Source: Desulfocurvus sp. | GTDB taxonomy: Bacteria > Desulfobacterota > Desulfovibrionia > Desulfovibrionales > Desulfovibrionaceae | Assembly (NCBI GenBank): GCA_020692325.1 | Contig: JAIMKR010000001.1 | Coordinates: 281,794 to 345,793 of the forward strand | Reading direction: 5' to 3' | DNA length: 64,000 nt | Shown here: piece after piece, positions 35,396-43,108 of the stretch | Layout of the letters: every line of letters begins with the position of its first letter | Position numbering within the stretch: position 1 is the stretch's first letter | Program-made: the position numbers and the translations under genes | The notes under the pieces: model-generated | Seen by the model: the letters and a program-made list of their open reading frames with translations, nothing else | Databases searched by the model: none | What the model was told of the DNA's origin: nothing

Positions 35396-36775
35396 CTACT
35401 CCCCGATGATCTTGCCGGGATTGAGAATGCCCTTGGGATCGAGGGCCTTCTTCAGCCGGCGGGAGAAAAGGATGGTGGCGCGGCTGGTCTCCTTCTCCAT
35501 GTACTTGCTCTTGGCGATGCCGATACCGTGCTCGCCGGAGAGGGTGCCGCCCAGGCCGAGGGCCACGTCGAAAATCTCGTCGATGGCGTCCTCCACCCGC
35601 TTCCACTCCTCCTTGTTCCGACGGTCGGTGAGGATGGTGGGGTGCAGATTGCCGTCGCCCGCGTGGCCGAAGGTACCTATTTTGAGGCGGTACTTGACCG
35701 CGATGTCGCCGAGCGCCTGCATCATGGCCGGGATCTTGCTGCGGGGCACGGTGGCGTCCTCCAGCACTGTGGTGGGGCACACGCGCGCCAGGGCCGAGAG
35801 GGCCGCGCGCCGGGCCTCCCACACCTTGTTGCGTTCGGCGGCGTCCTTGGCCACGTGGATGCCGCGCGCGCCGAGCTTGCGGCAAATGGCCTCCACCTGC
35901 TCGGCCTCCTCCGCCACCTGGCCGGCATGGCCGTCCACCTCGATGAGCAAAAGCGCGTTGGCGTCCACCGGCAGGCCGGCGTGGGCGAAGTCCTCCACGG
36001 TGCGGATGGTGAAGTTGTCCATGAATTCGAGCGTGGCGGGCACGATCTTGGCGGCGATGATGGCGGCCACGGCCTCGGAGGCGCTGTTCACATTGTCGAA
36101 GATGGCCATGAGGGCCTTCTGCGAACGCGGGGGCGGCACGAGCTTGAGGGTGATCTTCTCGAACACGCCGAGCGTGCCCTCGCTGCCCACCATGAGGCCG
36201 TGCAGATTCAGGCCGGACACGCACTTGACCGTGCGCGAGCCGCTTTTGACGATCTCGCCGTCCACGTCGAAGAAGTCGACGCCCATGACGTAGTCCTTGG
36301 TGACGCCGTACTTGAGGCCGCGCAGACCGCCGGCGTTCTCGGCCACGTTGCCGCCCATGGTGGACACGGCCTGGCTGCCGGGATCGGGCGGGTAGAACAA
36401 GCCGCGCGCGGCCACCGCGGCCGCGAACTTGGCGGTGATGACGCCCGGCTCCACCACGGCGTAGAGGTCGGCCTCGTTGATCTCCAGGATGTTGTTCAGC
36501 GCGTTGGTGAGCACCACCACGCCCCCCTCGCGGGGGATGGTGCCGCCGGAAAGATTGGTGCCGCTGCCGCGCACGCAAAGAGGCAGGCCGTTCTCATTGG
36601 CCAGTTTGACCACGCGGCCCAGGGCCTCGCGCGACTCGGGACGAACCACGAGCGCCGGCATGACCGGCTCCAACACGGCGGCGTCGTAAGCGTAGGAGAA
36701 GCGGTCGGCCTCGCTTTCCATAACGTTTTCCTGGCCAACGATGGCCGCGAAATCTTTTTTGAGGGCTTCGTTCAT
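35396..36775 (-). CDS. GlcD-like FAD subunit of D-lactate/glycolate dehydrogenase
   Basis: The 459-residue FAD-linked oxidase oxidises D-lactate or glycolate. It has the FAD-binding block LPLCVRGSGTNLSGGTIP, DPGSQAVSTMGGNVAENAGG, and the C-terminal cap ending in GTFGHAGDGNLHPTI and GTLSGEHGIGIAKSKYM. The ATG at 36775 follows AGGAGAC; the frame stays open to 36880, but that extension would place the sigma-54 promoter inside the gene, so the shorter form is preferred. It is the first gene of the lactate operon. Confidence 0.93.
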   Translation of the reverse strand: MNEALKKDFAAIVGQENVMESEADRFSYAYDAAVLEPVMPALVVRPESREALGRVVKLANENGLPLCVRGSGTNLSGGTIPREGGVVVLTNALNNILEINEADLYAVVEPGVITAKFAAAVAARGLFYPPDPGSQAVSTMGGNVAENAGGLRGLKYGVTKDYVMGVDFFDVDGEIVKSGSRTVKCVSGLNLHGLMVGSEGTLGVFEKITLKLVPPPRSQKALMAIFDNVNSASEAVAAIIAAKIVPATLEFMDNFTIRTVEDFAHAGLPVDANALLLIEVDGHAGQVAEEAEQVEAICRKLGARGIHVAKDAAERNKVWEARRAALSALARVCPTTVLEDATVPRSKIPAMMQALGDIAVKYRLKIGTFGHAGDGNLHPTILTDRRNKEEWKRVEDAIDEIFDVALGLGGTLSGEHGIGIAKSKYMEKETSRATILFSRRLKKALDPKGILNPGKIIGE

Positions 36776-36835
36776 GCTGGAGTCTCCTGAATGTGGCTTC
36801 GGCGTGACGGAGGGTACGCCTCTTGTCGTGCGTAA

Positions 36836-36851
36836 GGCAACTAACGTGCCA
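36836..36851 (-). promoter_or_regulatory. Sigma-54 promoter of the lactate operon
   Basis: Minus-strand sequence TGGCACG-TTAG-TTGCC matches the sigma-54 consensus TGGCACR-N4-TTGCW at essentially every fixed base. It lies about 60 bases upstream of the glcD start, pointing at it, directly beside the gene of a sigma-54 activator. Confidence 0.88.
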
Positions 36852-36890
36852 GCAATTGAGTCCACAACATCTGTCAACAAATTGCAACCG

Positions 36891-38582
36891 TTAAGACGAA
36901 CTTTTCGTCATACTCCGTGCGGAATCGTCTGAATTTTCGGACAGTTCGTCCCGCAAAATGTTTTTGGACCATTCCGAACGATATGCGGCGGAGACGGCCG
37001 AAAGCCCCGCGGAGCCCCGATCCGTGGGCGTCGCGAAGACTTCGGAAGGCGAGTCCGATAAATCGGACGGAGAAAACGCGCTGACGCCGACCGGCCCATC
37101 GAGGGCGAGCCCCCATTTTTTGAGCAGCGCGTACAGATGCGAGCGTGACAGGCCGGAAGCGGCAAGCGCGCGCTGGGCATCGCCGCCGGAGCGCCGCACA
37201 AGCTCGGTCATGTAACGCCGCTCCACCGCCTCCTTGCAGTCCTTGAGGCTGCCGGCGAACATGCCGGCGGGCAAAAGAACGCCGGGCTCGCCGCTCGTCG
37301 ACGGGACGGCGGCGGTATCAACGGCCGGTTCCGGGCGAACGGGCGTTTCGACGTTCGGCACGACGGACGCCACGGGCACGATGGACGCCACCGCCCTGCC
37401 CCGGCCGATCTGCGCCTTGGCCACCTTGATGCGCACGTCCTGGGGCAGGTGCATGGCGTACAGGGTGCGGGCGGGACCGGCGGCCACGAAGGCGCGTTCG
37501 AGCACATTGAACAGCTCGCGCACGTTGCCGGGCCAGTCGTAGCCCTCCAGCACCTGGAACACGTCGGGATCGAAGCCCTTGAGGGGCATGTCGTAGCGCT
37601 CGCACAGCCGTCCCACGCGGAACACGGCCAGCGGCTTGATGTCCTCCGCGCGGGCGCGCAGGGGCGGCAAATTCATGGAGATGGTTTTGAGGCGATAGAA
37701 CAGGTCGTTGCGGAAGGAGCCCTGGGCGACCATCTGTTCCAGGTTGCGGTTGGTGGCGGAGATGAGCCGGAAATCACTCTCCAGCTCCCGCGCGGAGCCA
37801 ACGGGCCGGAAGCGGCGCTCCTGCAGCACGCGCAAAAAGGCCTTTTGCAGGACGAGCGGCATCTCGCCCACCTCGTCGAGGAACAGCGTGCCGCCGTCGG
37901 CCATTTTGACGAGGCCCACGCGGTCGCTGTCCGCGCCAGTGAACGCGCCCTTCCTGTGGCCGAAGAGCGTGCTCTCCACCAACGTTTCGGTGATGGCGGC
38001 GCAGTCCACCACCACGAAGGGCTTGTCGGCCCGCGCGCTGTTGCGGTGGATGGTGCGGGCGAAAAGCTCCTTGCCGGTGCCGGTCTCCCCGCTGATGAGC
38101 ACGCTGGCGGAGGTGCCGGCGGCCCCCGCCACGGCGTCGAAGCAGGCGCGCATGCGCCGGCTTCCGCTCACCACGTCATCCATGAGCAGGGCCACGGGGG
38201 CGCGGGCCCCACGCCGGCCGGCGCGGTATTTCAGCGCGCGCTCCAGCGTGAGCATGGTCTGTTTGAGGGGGGAAGGCTTGAGCAGGTAGTCCCACACGCC
38301 GCCCTGAATGGCCAGTTCCGCGCCGTCCGGGTCGCCCCGGCCAGTGAGGATGATGACCTCGGGAGAGTCCGGCAGGGCCTTTATTTCCGGCAGAACGGAA
38401 AGCCCGTCGCCATCGGGAAGCGACACGTCGAGGAAGGCCACGTCCACGCCGCCGCCGCGCAGGCGGTCCAGCGCCTCGGCCAGGGTGCCCACGGCCTCGC
38501 CCCGCAGGCGCATGCGCCGCGTGAGGGAAAGCATGGTCTCGCGGACTTCCGCGTCGTCGTCGATAATGAGGATGGTGCCCAT
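36891..38582 (-). CDS. Sigma-54-dependent response regulator of the lactate operon
   Basis: NtrC-type activator, 563 residues. The receiver domain has IIDDDAEV and phospho-acceptor D52 (FLDVSLPDGDG). The AAA+ domain has Walker A GETGTGKELF (about 166), the sigma-54-contact motif GAFTGAD (about 211) and LFLDEVGEMP. A Fis-type helix-turn-helix lies near 467-497 (RALAASGLSRSHLYALLKKWG). Unusually, about 65 Ser/Asp-rich residues follow the helix-turn-helix. The ATG at 38582 has GGAG upstream. No sensor kinase is adjacent. Its position beside the sigma-54 promoter makes it the likely activator of lactate genes. Confidence 0.9.
   Translation of the reverse strand: MGTILIIDDDAEVRETMLSLTRRMRLRGEAVGTLAEALDRLRGGGVDVAFLDVSLPDGDGLSVLPEIKALPDSPEVIILTGRGDPDGAELAIQGGVWDYLLKPSPLKQTMLTLERALKYRAGRRGARAPVALLMDDVVSGSRRMRACFDAVAGAAGTSASVLISGETGTGKELFARTIHRNSARADKPFVVVDCAAITETLVESTLFGHRKGAFTGADSDRVGLVKMADGGTLFLDEVGEMPLVLQKAFLRVLQERRFRPVGSARELESDFRLISATNRNLEQMVAQGSFRNDLFYRLKTISMNLPPLRARAEDIKPLAVFRVGRLCERYDMPLKGFDPDVFQVLEGYDWPGNVRELFNVLERAFVAAGPARTLYAMHLPQDVRIKVAKAQIGRGRAVASIVPVASVVPNVETPVRPEPAVDTAAVPSTSGEPGVLLPAGMFAGSLKDCKEAVERRYMTELVRRSGGDAQRALAASGLSRSHLYALLKKWGLALDGPVGVSAFSPSDLSDSPSEVFATPTDRGSAGLSAVSAAYRSEWSKNILRDELSENSDDSARSMTKSSS
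36895..36909. promoter_or_regulatory. Palindrome GACGAA-N3-TTCGTC, possible activator site
   Basis: A perfect 6-bp inverted repeat lies about 45 bases upstream of the -24 element of the lactate promoter and overlaps the last codons of the regulator gene. A second pair, GCAATT...AATTGC, flanks the spacer. Either could be an upstream activator site. Confidence 0.35.
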
Positions 38583-38729
38583 GATGCTGCGCTCCGGGAT
38601 GCGATTTCTGCTCGCCCAGCTAGCAAACAACGGGCCACCCGGGTCAGGGAAGGCGCGAACGCCCTCCCAGGCCCCGGGGGTTTACCATCAATGATTAGGG
38701 CCGTCGGCCCTTTGCGTCAAGGAGTGTCG

Positions 38730-40445
38730 TTACCGTTCGACAGCGCCGCGCGCGTCGCGGGTCTCCGGACGGGAATCGCCCTGGCGACGCGGAGCGCGGG
38801 GCTTGCGATTCTGGCCGGCAGCGCCCTGGGGACGGCCATCGCGGCCGCCGGCGCGACGGGGTTCGCCGGGCTTTCCTGCGGCGGCGTGGGCGCCCTGAGG
38901 ACGACCGTTGCCGGAACGCCGCTCGTGGCGATCGTCGGTGTAGATGTCGTCGCCCGGCTGGCGACGTTCGATGTTGGCATCGTAGCTGTCCGGAATATCG
39001 GACCGCAGCGCCCCATAGGAGTGATGTTCGAAGAGACCGCCGCCAGCGTTGCCGCCCTGCTGCCCGTAAGGAGCGGCGGCGCGCTGGCCCTGACCGCCGC
39101 CCTCGCGACGCTGGCCGTAGCCACCCTCGCGGCGATCGTCCTGACCACCATCGCGACGCTGGCCCTGGGCCTGCTGGCGGTCGCCCTGACGACGGTCGCC
39201 CTGACCGCGTCCCTGGCCGTACTGGCTGCGGCTGCGAGCGCCGTAGCCGCCGCGACGGTCCATGATGGGCCGGTTGAAATCACGATCGGCGGCGCTGGTC
39301 GAGGGAGTCTCGTCGTAGTTGAAGCCTTCCAGCTTCTTGCGCTTCAGCGGCTCGTGCAGCAGGCGCTCGATGGCGCGAACCATGGAGAGGTCCTCGCCGG
39401 TGACGAAGGTGTGGGCCTCGCCCGTGCGGGCGGCGCGGCCCGTGCGGCCGATGCGGTGGGTGTAGGTTTCCGGGGTGCTCGGCACGTCGAAGTTCACCAC
39501 GTGGGTGATCTGGCTCACGTCGATGCCGCGCGCGGCGATGTCCGTGGCCACCAGAACGCGGTAACGGCCGGAACGGAACCCGTCCATGGCCTCCTTGCGG
39601 CGGTTCTGCGAAAGGTTGCCCTGCAGGGCCGTGGCCTTGTGCCCCTGCTTCTCCAGGGTCTCGGCCAGGCGCTTGGCGCGATGCTTGGTGCGGGTGAACA
39701 CCAGCATGCTGCCCTCGGTGTTGCGGCGCAGAATCTCCAGCAGCAGCTTGGTCTTGAGGTGCTGGGGCACGGGGTAGATGGCGTGCTCCACGGTCTCGCT
39801 GGGGGCGTTCTCGCCGGCGCGGATGGTCTCGGGCTGCTTCAGAATCTCGGAAGCCAGCCCACGAATGGCCTCGGGCATGGTGGCGGAGAAAAGCATGGTC
39901 TGGCGATCCTTGGGCAGACCGGCCAGCACCTTGCGGATGTCCGGCAGAAAGCCCATGTCGAACATCTGGTCGGCCTCGTCGAGCACCAGGGTCTCCACGG
40001 CGGTCAGATCGACGGTGCGCTGGCCCATGTGATCGAGCAAGCGGCCCGGGCAGGCCACCACGATGTCCGCCCCGTTGCGCAGGGCGTTGATCTGACGGTT
40101 CATATTCACGCCACCATACACGGTGGTGCTGCGCAGGCCGGTGTTGCGGGCCAGATCAAGGGTGGAGTCGTGAATCTGCTCCGCCAGCTCGCGCGTGGGG
40201 GCCAGAATGAGCGTACGGGGCTTGCGGCCGGGCCGGCGCTCGGCGTTCTCCTTGAGGAGCTTGGTGATGATGGGCAGCAGGAACGCGGCGGTCTTGCCGG
40301 TGCCGGTCTGCGCCAGACCCATGAGGTCGCGGCCTTGCATGGCGTCGGGAATGGCGCGCTCCTGAATGGGCGTGGGGGTGGTGTAGCCAAGGCGGGAAAT
40401 GTTGGACATGACAGAGGCCGGAAGGCCGAAGGAATCGAAGGTCAA
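38730..40445 (-). CDS. DEAD-box RNA helicase, RhlE-like
   Basis: ATP-dependent RNA helicase of 571 residues. Q motif GYTTPTPIQERAIP, Walker A AQTGTGKT (about 43-50), PTRELAEQI, VLDEADQMFDMGF (about 155), SATMP, and HRIGRTGRA are all present. From about residue 390 the C terminus is a long, low-complexity Arg/Gly/Gln-rich tail (RGQGDRRQGDRQQ...), typical of RNA-binding RGG tails. The TTG at 40445 is preferred because AAAGGAT precedes it and family similarity begins at TFDSFGL; a GTG at 40487 is the alternative. Confidence 0.9.
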   Translation of the reverse strand: MTFDSFGLPASVMSNISRLGYTTPTPIQERAIPDAMQGRDLMGLAQTGTGKTAAFLLPIITKLLKENAERRPGRKPRTLILAPTRELAEQIHDSTLDLARNTGLRSTTVYGGVNMNRQINALRNGADIVVACPGRLLDHMGQRTVDLTAVETLVLDEADQMFDMGFLPDIRKVLAGLPKDRQTMLFSATMPEAIRGLASEILKQPETIRAGENAPSETVEHAIYPVPQHLKTKLLLEILRRNTEGSMLVFTRTKHRAKRLAETLEKQGHKATALQGNLSQNRRKEAMDGFRSGRYRVLVATDIAARGIDVSQITHVVNFDVPSTPETYTHRIGRTGRAARTGEAHTFVTGEDLSMVRAIERLLHEPLKRKKLEGFNYDETPSTSAADRDFNRPIMDRRGGYGARSRSQYGQGRGQGDRRQGDRQQAQGQRRDGGQDDRREGGYGQRREGGGQGQRAAAPYGQQGGNAGGGLFEHHSYGALRSDIPDSYDANIERRQPGDDIYTDDRHERRSGNGRPQGAHAAAGKPGEPRRAGGRDGRPQGAAGQNRKPRAPRRQGDSRPETRDARGAVER

Positions 40446-40826
40446 AATTGATCCTTTGGTTGGAAGAATCCGCACTGCGCGAGACACGCGGCCAATGCGG
40501 CGGCGAAGAGCGTCTCATGATGCGGATGCTGCGAACCGGAACAGGATGGGCTCAGTCGGGGACAAAGTAGATGCGGCGGTGGGCCGGAGATTCACTTGGG
40601 CGGGCCGTGCAGCGGTACCTCGCCATCTCTCGGGTGGTGCCGTGCGGGGAGGAGTGCCCTCCGCGCAGTGTGGAGATAAGCGGGTTTGAAGCAGGTGTCA
40701 AGGAGAACTCCCCCTACTAGGCGAATATTCCAGAGCACACTTTACATCACGCGAAAGTCAGATATGCTATAGTTGTTTTCCAACACACCACAATAAATTA
40801 GATTCATCCTGCCTGCCGGAGGAACA
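40446..40826. other. Divergent upstream region of rhlE-like gene and KAP gene
   Basis: No gene recognised. The GC content falls sharply from about 40720 toward the KAP gene, marking one edge of probable foreign DNA. A promoter for the KAP gene is predicted at 40741-40768. Confidence 0.45.
40741..40768 (+). promoter_or_regulatory. Predicted promoter of the KAP NTPase gene
   Basis: TTTACA (40741-40746) and TATGCT (40763-40768) with 16-base spacing in AT-rich DNA, about 58 bases upstream of the ATG. Confidence 0.5.
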
Positions 40827-42260
40827 ATGCGACTTTTCCCACCTGAACTTGAGATCGGTGATTACGAAGGCTTCACCCCAGAAAAGGATTTCTTTCAACG
40901 CGAAAAGTTCGGGGAAGGTCTGGGGAACCTCTTCGCCAATGTCGATGATCCCATGGTCGCAATTCTGGATGCTCCCTGGGGCAGCGGCAAGACGACGTTC
41001 ATCAAGATGTGGTGCGGTTACATGCGGAATCGCGGCTTTCCCGTCATATACTTCGACGCCTTCAAAAACGACTACACCGATGACGCCTTTCTTGCCTTGG
41101 CTGGCGAGGTCATCGCCCTGGCGGACGAATTGGGCTCGAAAAATGGGGTGGCACGGAAAGACTACTTATTGAAGACCAAACGGGTTGCCTGGGCTTTCGC
41201 GAAAGGCGGTTTGAAAAAGGGGTTGGGCAAGATTCTTGGTGAGGAAGGCGTTAATGACGTGGTCGCCGCAGCAACGGAGGAAGGAGGCAACTGCCTCTTA
41301 GAATCTTTTGACGCATACCTGAAGGAAAAGCTGGAGGGACGCAAGAAAGAACGGGATGCCTTTAATGAATTTGGGAAAGCTCTCGCCGTTCTTGCCGAAG
41401 AACTCTCCAAGACTATGCAGGCAAAGCGTGAACAGGAAAACGCGAAAGATGGGACGGAACAGGGAGAAGCTGAAAGTGAAACCCCAAGGTCAACAACGCG
41501 GCCGCTCATTTTTGTCATAGATGAACTCGACCGCTGCAAACCGCCCTTCGCTTTGGACCTTTTAGAAAAGATCAAGCACTTCTTCTCTGTTCCCCATGTT
41601 CATTTCCTTCTCGTCACCCACATGGAGCAGCTTGAAAACTCAGTCCGCTATGCCTACGGGATGAAAGAACAAGCCAATATCTATTTACAAAAATTCTACA
41701 ATCTTGTTTTTAGTTTTCCCGCCAATGAACCCGTTCAGGGAACAAGTCATCCAGAGAGATACATTGGTAAGATGTTTTCGGAACTATTCGATACTGCAAG
41801 TGATAAAAATTTGAAAAATGAGCTATGCAAAATACTCAAAAACTACTCAAAACAAAATCGTATTACATTACGCTCTTTGGAAAAAATTACAACATATATA
41901 GGTGTATTTTTTGCCTCTACAGACAATTGCAATATTGAATCGAGCCCAATCATTGCAACCCTCTGCATAATGAGGATACTAGCGCCAAACCTTTATCGTA
42001 AGGCGCAATCGAAAACGCTTTTACTTGATGAAGTACTAAAATTTATGGCATTCGGCAGAGAGAACGATCCAACGTCAAAGGAATTGTTCGAAACATGCTG
42101 GGGGTACTGTATTGGTGATGATGAATATTATGAGAAGCACGAAGGAAACATAAAAAAGCTTCAACGTTTATTACCTTTTACAGAACGAAACAATAGAGCT
42201 TCTATTGTTCCACATTGTTGCACACTTCTAGAGAAACTTGCTATCAAAGATTCGCAATAA
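40827..42260 (+). CDS. KAP-family P-loop NTPase
   Basis: The 477-residue protein belongs to the KAP NTPase family. It has Walker A APWGSGKTTF (about 48-57), VIYFDAFKNDYTDDAF after it, and Walker B FVIDELDRCKP (about 229-239), the KAP signature. I see no obvious transmembrane insertions, unlike many family members. GGAGG precedes the ATG. Base composition drops markedly, especially in the second half, against GC-rich neighbours, indicating transfer. Family members include plasmid F PifA, which excludes phage T7, and many occur in defence islands, so a defence role is plausible but not shown. It stands alone, without a partner effector. Confidence 0.85.
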   Translation: MRLFPPELEIGDYEGFTPEKDFFQREKFGEGLGNLFANVDDPMVAILDAPWGSGKTTFIKMWCGYMRNRGFPVIYFDAFKNDYTDDAFLALAGEVIALADELGSKNGVARKDYLLKTKRVAWAFAKGGLKKGLGKILGEEGVNDVVAAATEEGGNCLLESFDAYLKEKLEGRKKERDAFNEFGKALAVLAEELSKTMQAKREQENAKDGTEQGEAESETPRSTTRPLIFVIDELDRCKPPFALDLLEKIKHFFSVPHVHFLLVTHMEQLENSVRYAYGMKEQANIYLQKFYNLVFSFPANEPVQGTSHPERYIGKMFSELFDTASDKNLKNELCKILKNYSKQNRITLRSLEKITTYIGVFFASTDNCNIESSPIIATLCIMRILAPNLYRKAQSKTLLLDEVLKFMAFGRENDPTSKELFETCWGYCIGDDEYYEKHEGNIKKLQRLLPFTERNNRASIVPHCCTLLEKLAIKDSQ

Positions 42261-42278
42261 CCCCTTTCGCTTTTCAAC

Positions 42279-42384
42279 TTAGAGAATCGTTTGTTTGCCC
42301 CCGCCGGTGGCGACAGCGATGATGAAGGTGCGGCCCTTCTCCTCTCCGCCCGCGAGAATGCGCTTAAATTGGCGCTTATGACTA
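42279..42384 (-). pseudogene. Relic of the 3' end of a FAD/Fe-S oxidoreductase gene
   Basis: On the minus strand the last 34 codons before a TAA read HKRQFKRILAGGEEKGRTF... to GGGKQTIL. This mirrors the C terminus of the gene at 43105-46719 (WKRELKRMLDSGEKKGRTV... to TGAGKQQ), and the DNA is similar at roughly three bases in four. Nothing else of that gene is found here. It directly abuts the KAP gene and appears to be a degraded, diverged duplicate. Confidence 0.6.
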
Positions 42385-42433
42385 AAGCTTACCCAGCTGG
42401 GGCAATTGCATCTGGGGTTGGCTGAGCCTCCTC

Positions 42434-43108
42434 TTAAATCTCCTCGCCCAACTCCCGCAGAAAACGTTTCATCACCGCCATCCGCCGTTCGGCCTCGTGC
42501 CGCCCCGCCGATGTCTGCATGGTGGCGGCGGTTTTGAACAGCTTGCTGTAGAAGTGGTCGACGGTGAAGCGCGTGTCGTCGGGAGTGCGACCGCCGCAAA
42601 AGGGGTCGGTGGGGCTGTAGAATGCCCTGCCCATGACGCCCGCGCAGGCAAAACAACGCGCGATGCCGATGGCCCCGATGCCGTCGAGGCGGTCGGCGTC
42701 CTGCACAACCTTGGCCTCCAGACTCTTCGGGGCGATGTTCGCGCTGAAACTGTGCGCCTCTATGGCGTGGGCGATGGCGGGCAGCAGCTCCGGCGTGTAG
42801 TGGATGGATTCGAGGTACGCGCAGGCCTCCCCGGCCGCGATGCGCGAGGCCTGGGAGCGGCGCGGGTCGTCCTTGGGCACCACGACGTAGTCGTGCAGCC
42901 ACGCGGCGGGAATCACCACGCGCAGGTCGGCGTTCTCCCCGGCGGCAAAGCACTTGGCCGAGGCCACGACGCGCTCCAGGTGCAACAGATCGTGGGCTGG
43001 GTCGCTCGCGCTCTCTCGCCCAAGGCGCGTGGTCATGTGCTCGCGCAGGCCCGCCTCCAGCGCCTCGAGTTCGTGAGCGGACGGACGTGGGGAAGTGGCC
43101 AGCGTCAT
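42434..43108 (-). CDS. HD-domain phosphohydrolase-like protein
   Basis: The 224-residue product has the HD-superfamily metal motif, with a histidine in DPAHDLLHLERVV (about 43-55), the His-Asp pair in AAWLHDYV and an Asp in VVQDADRLDGIGAIG. Such proteins hydrolyse phosphate esters of nucleotides or similar substrates; the substrate is unknown. The start codon overlaps the stop of the large oxidoreductase gene (ATGA), so the two are translationally coupled. Confidence 0.85.
   Translation of the reverse strand: MTLATSPRPSAHELEALEAGLREHMTTRLGRESASDPAHDLLHLERVVASAKCFAAGENADLRVVIPAAWLHDYVVVPKDDPRRSQASRIAAGEACAYLESIHYTPELLPAIAHAIEAHSFSANIAPKSLEAKVVQDADRLDGIGAIGIARCFACAGVMGRAFYSPTDPFCGGRTPDDTRFTVDHFYSKLFKTAATMQTSAGRHEAERRMAVMKRFLRELGEEI

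Noticed and set aside
38691-38715. GGGCC-GTC-GGCCC hairpin between the helicase and sigma-54 regulator genes
   Set aside because: Stem is short and the T run is only three bases on the plus strand, with none on the transcribed minus strand, so it is not called as a terminator.
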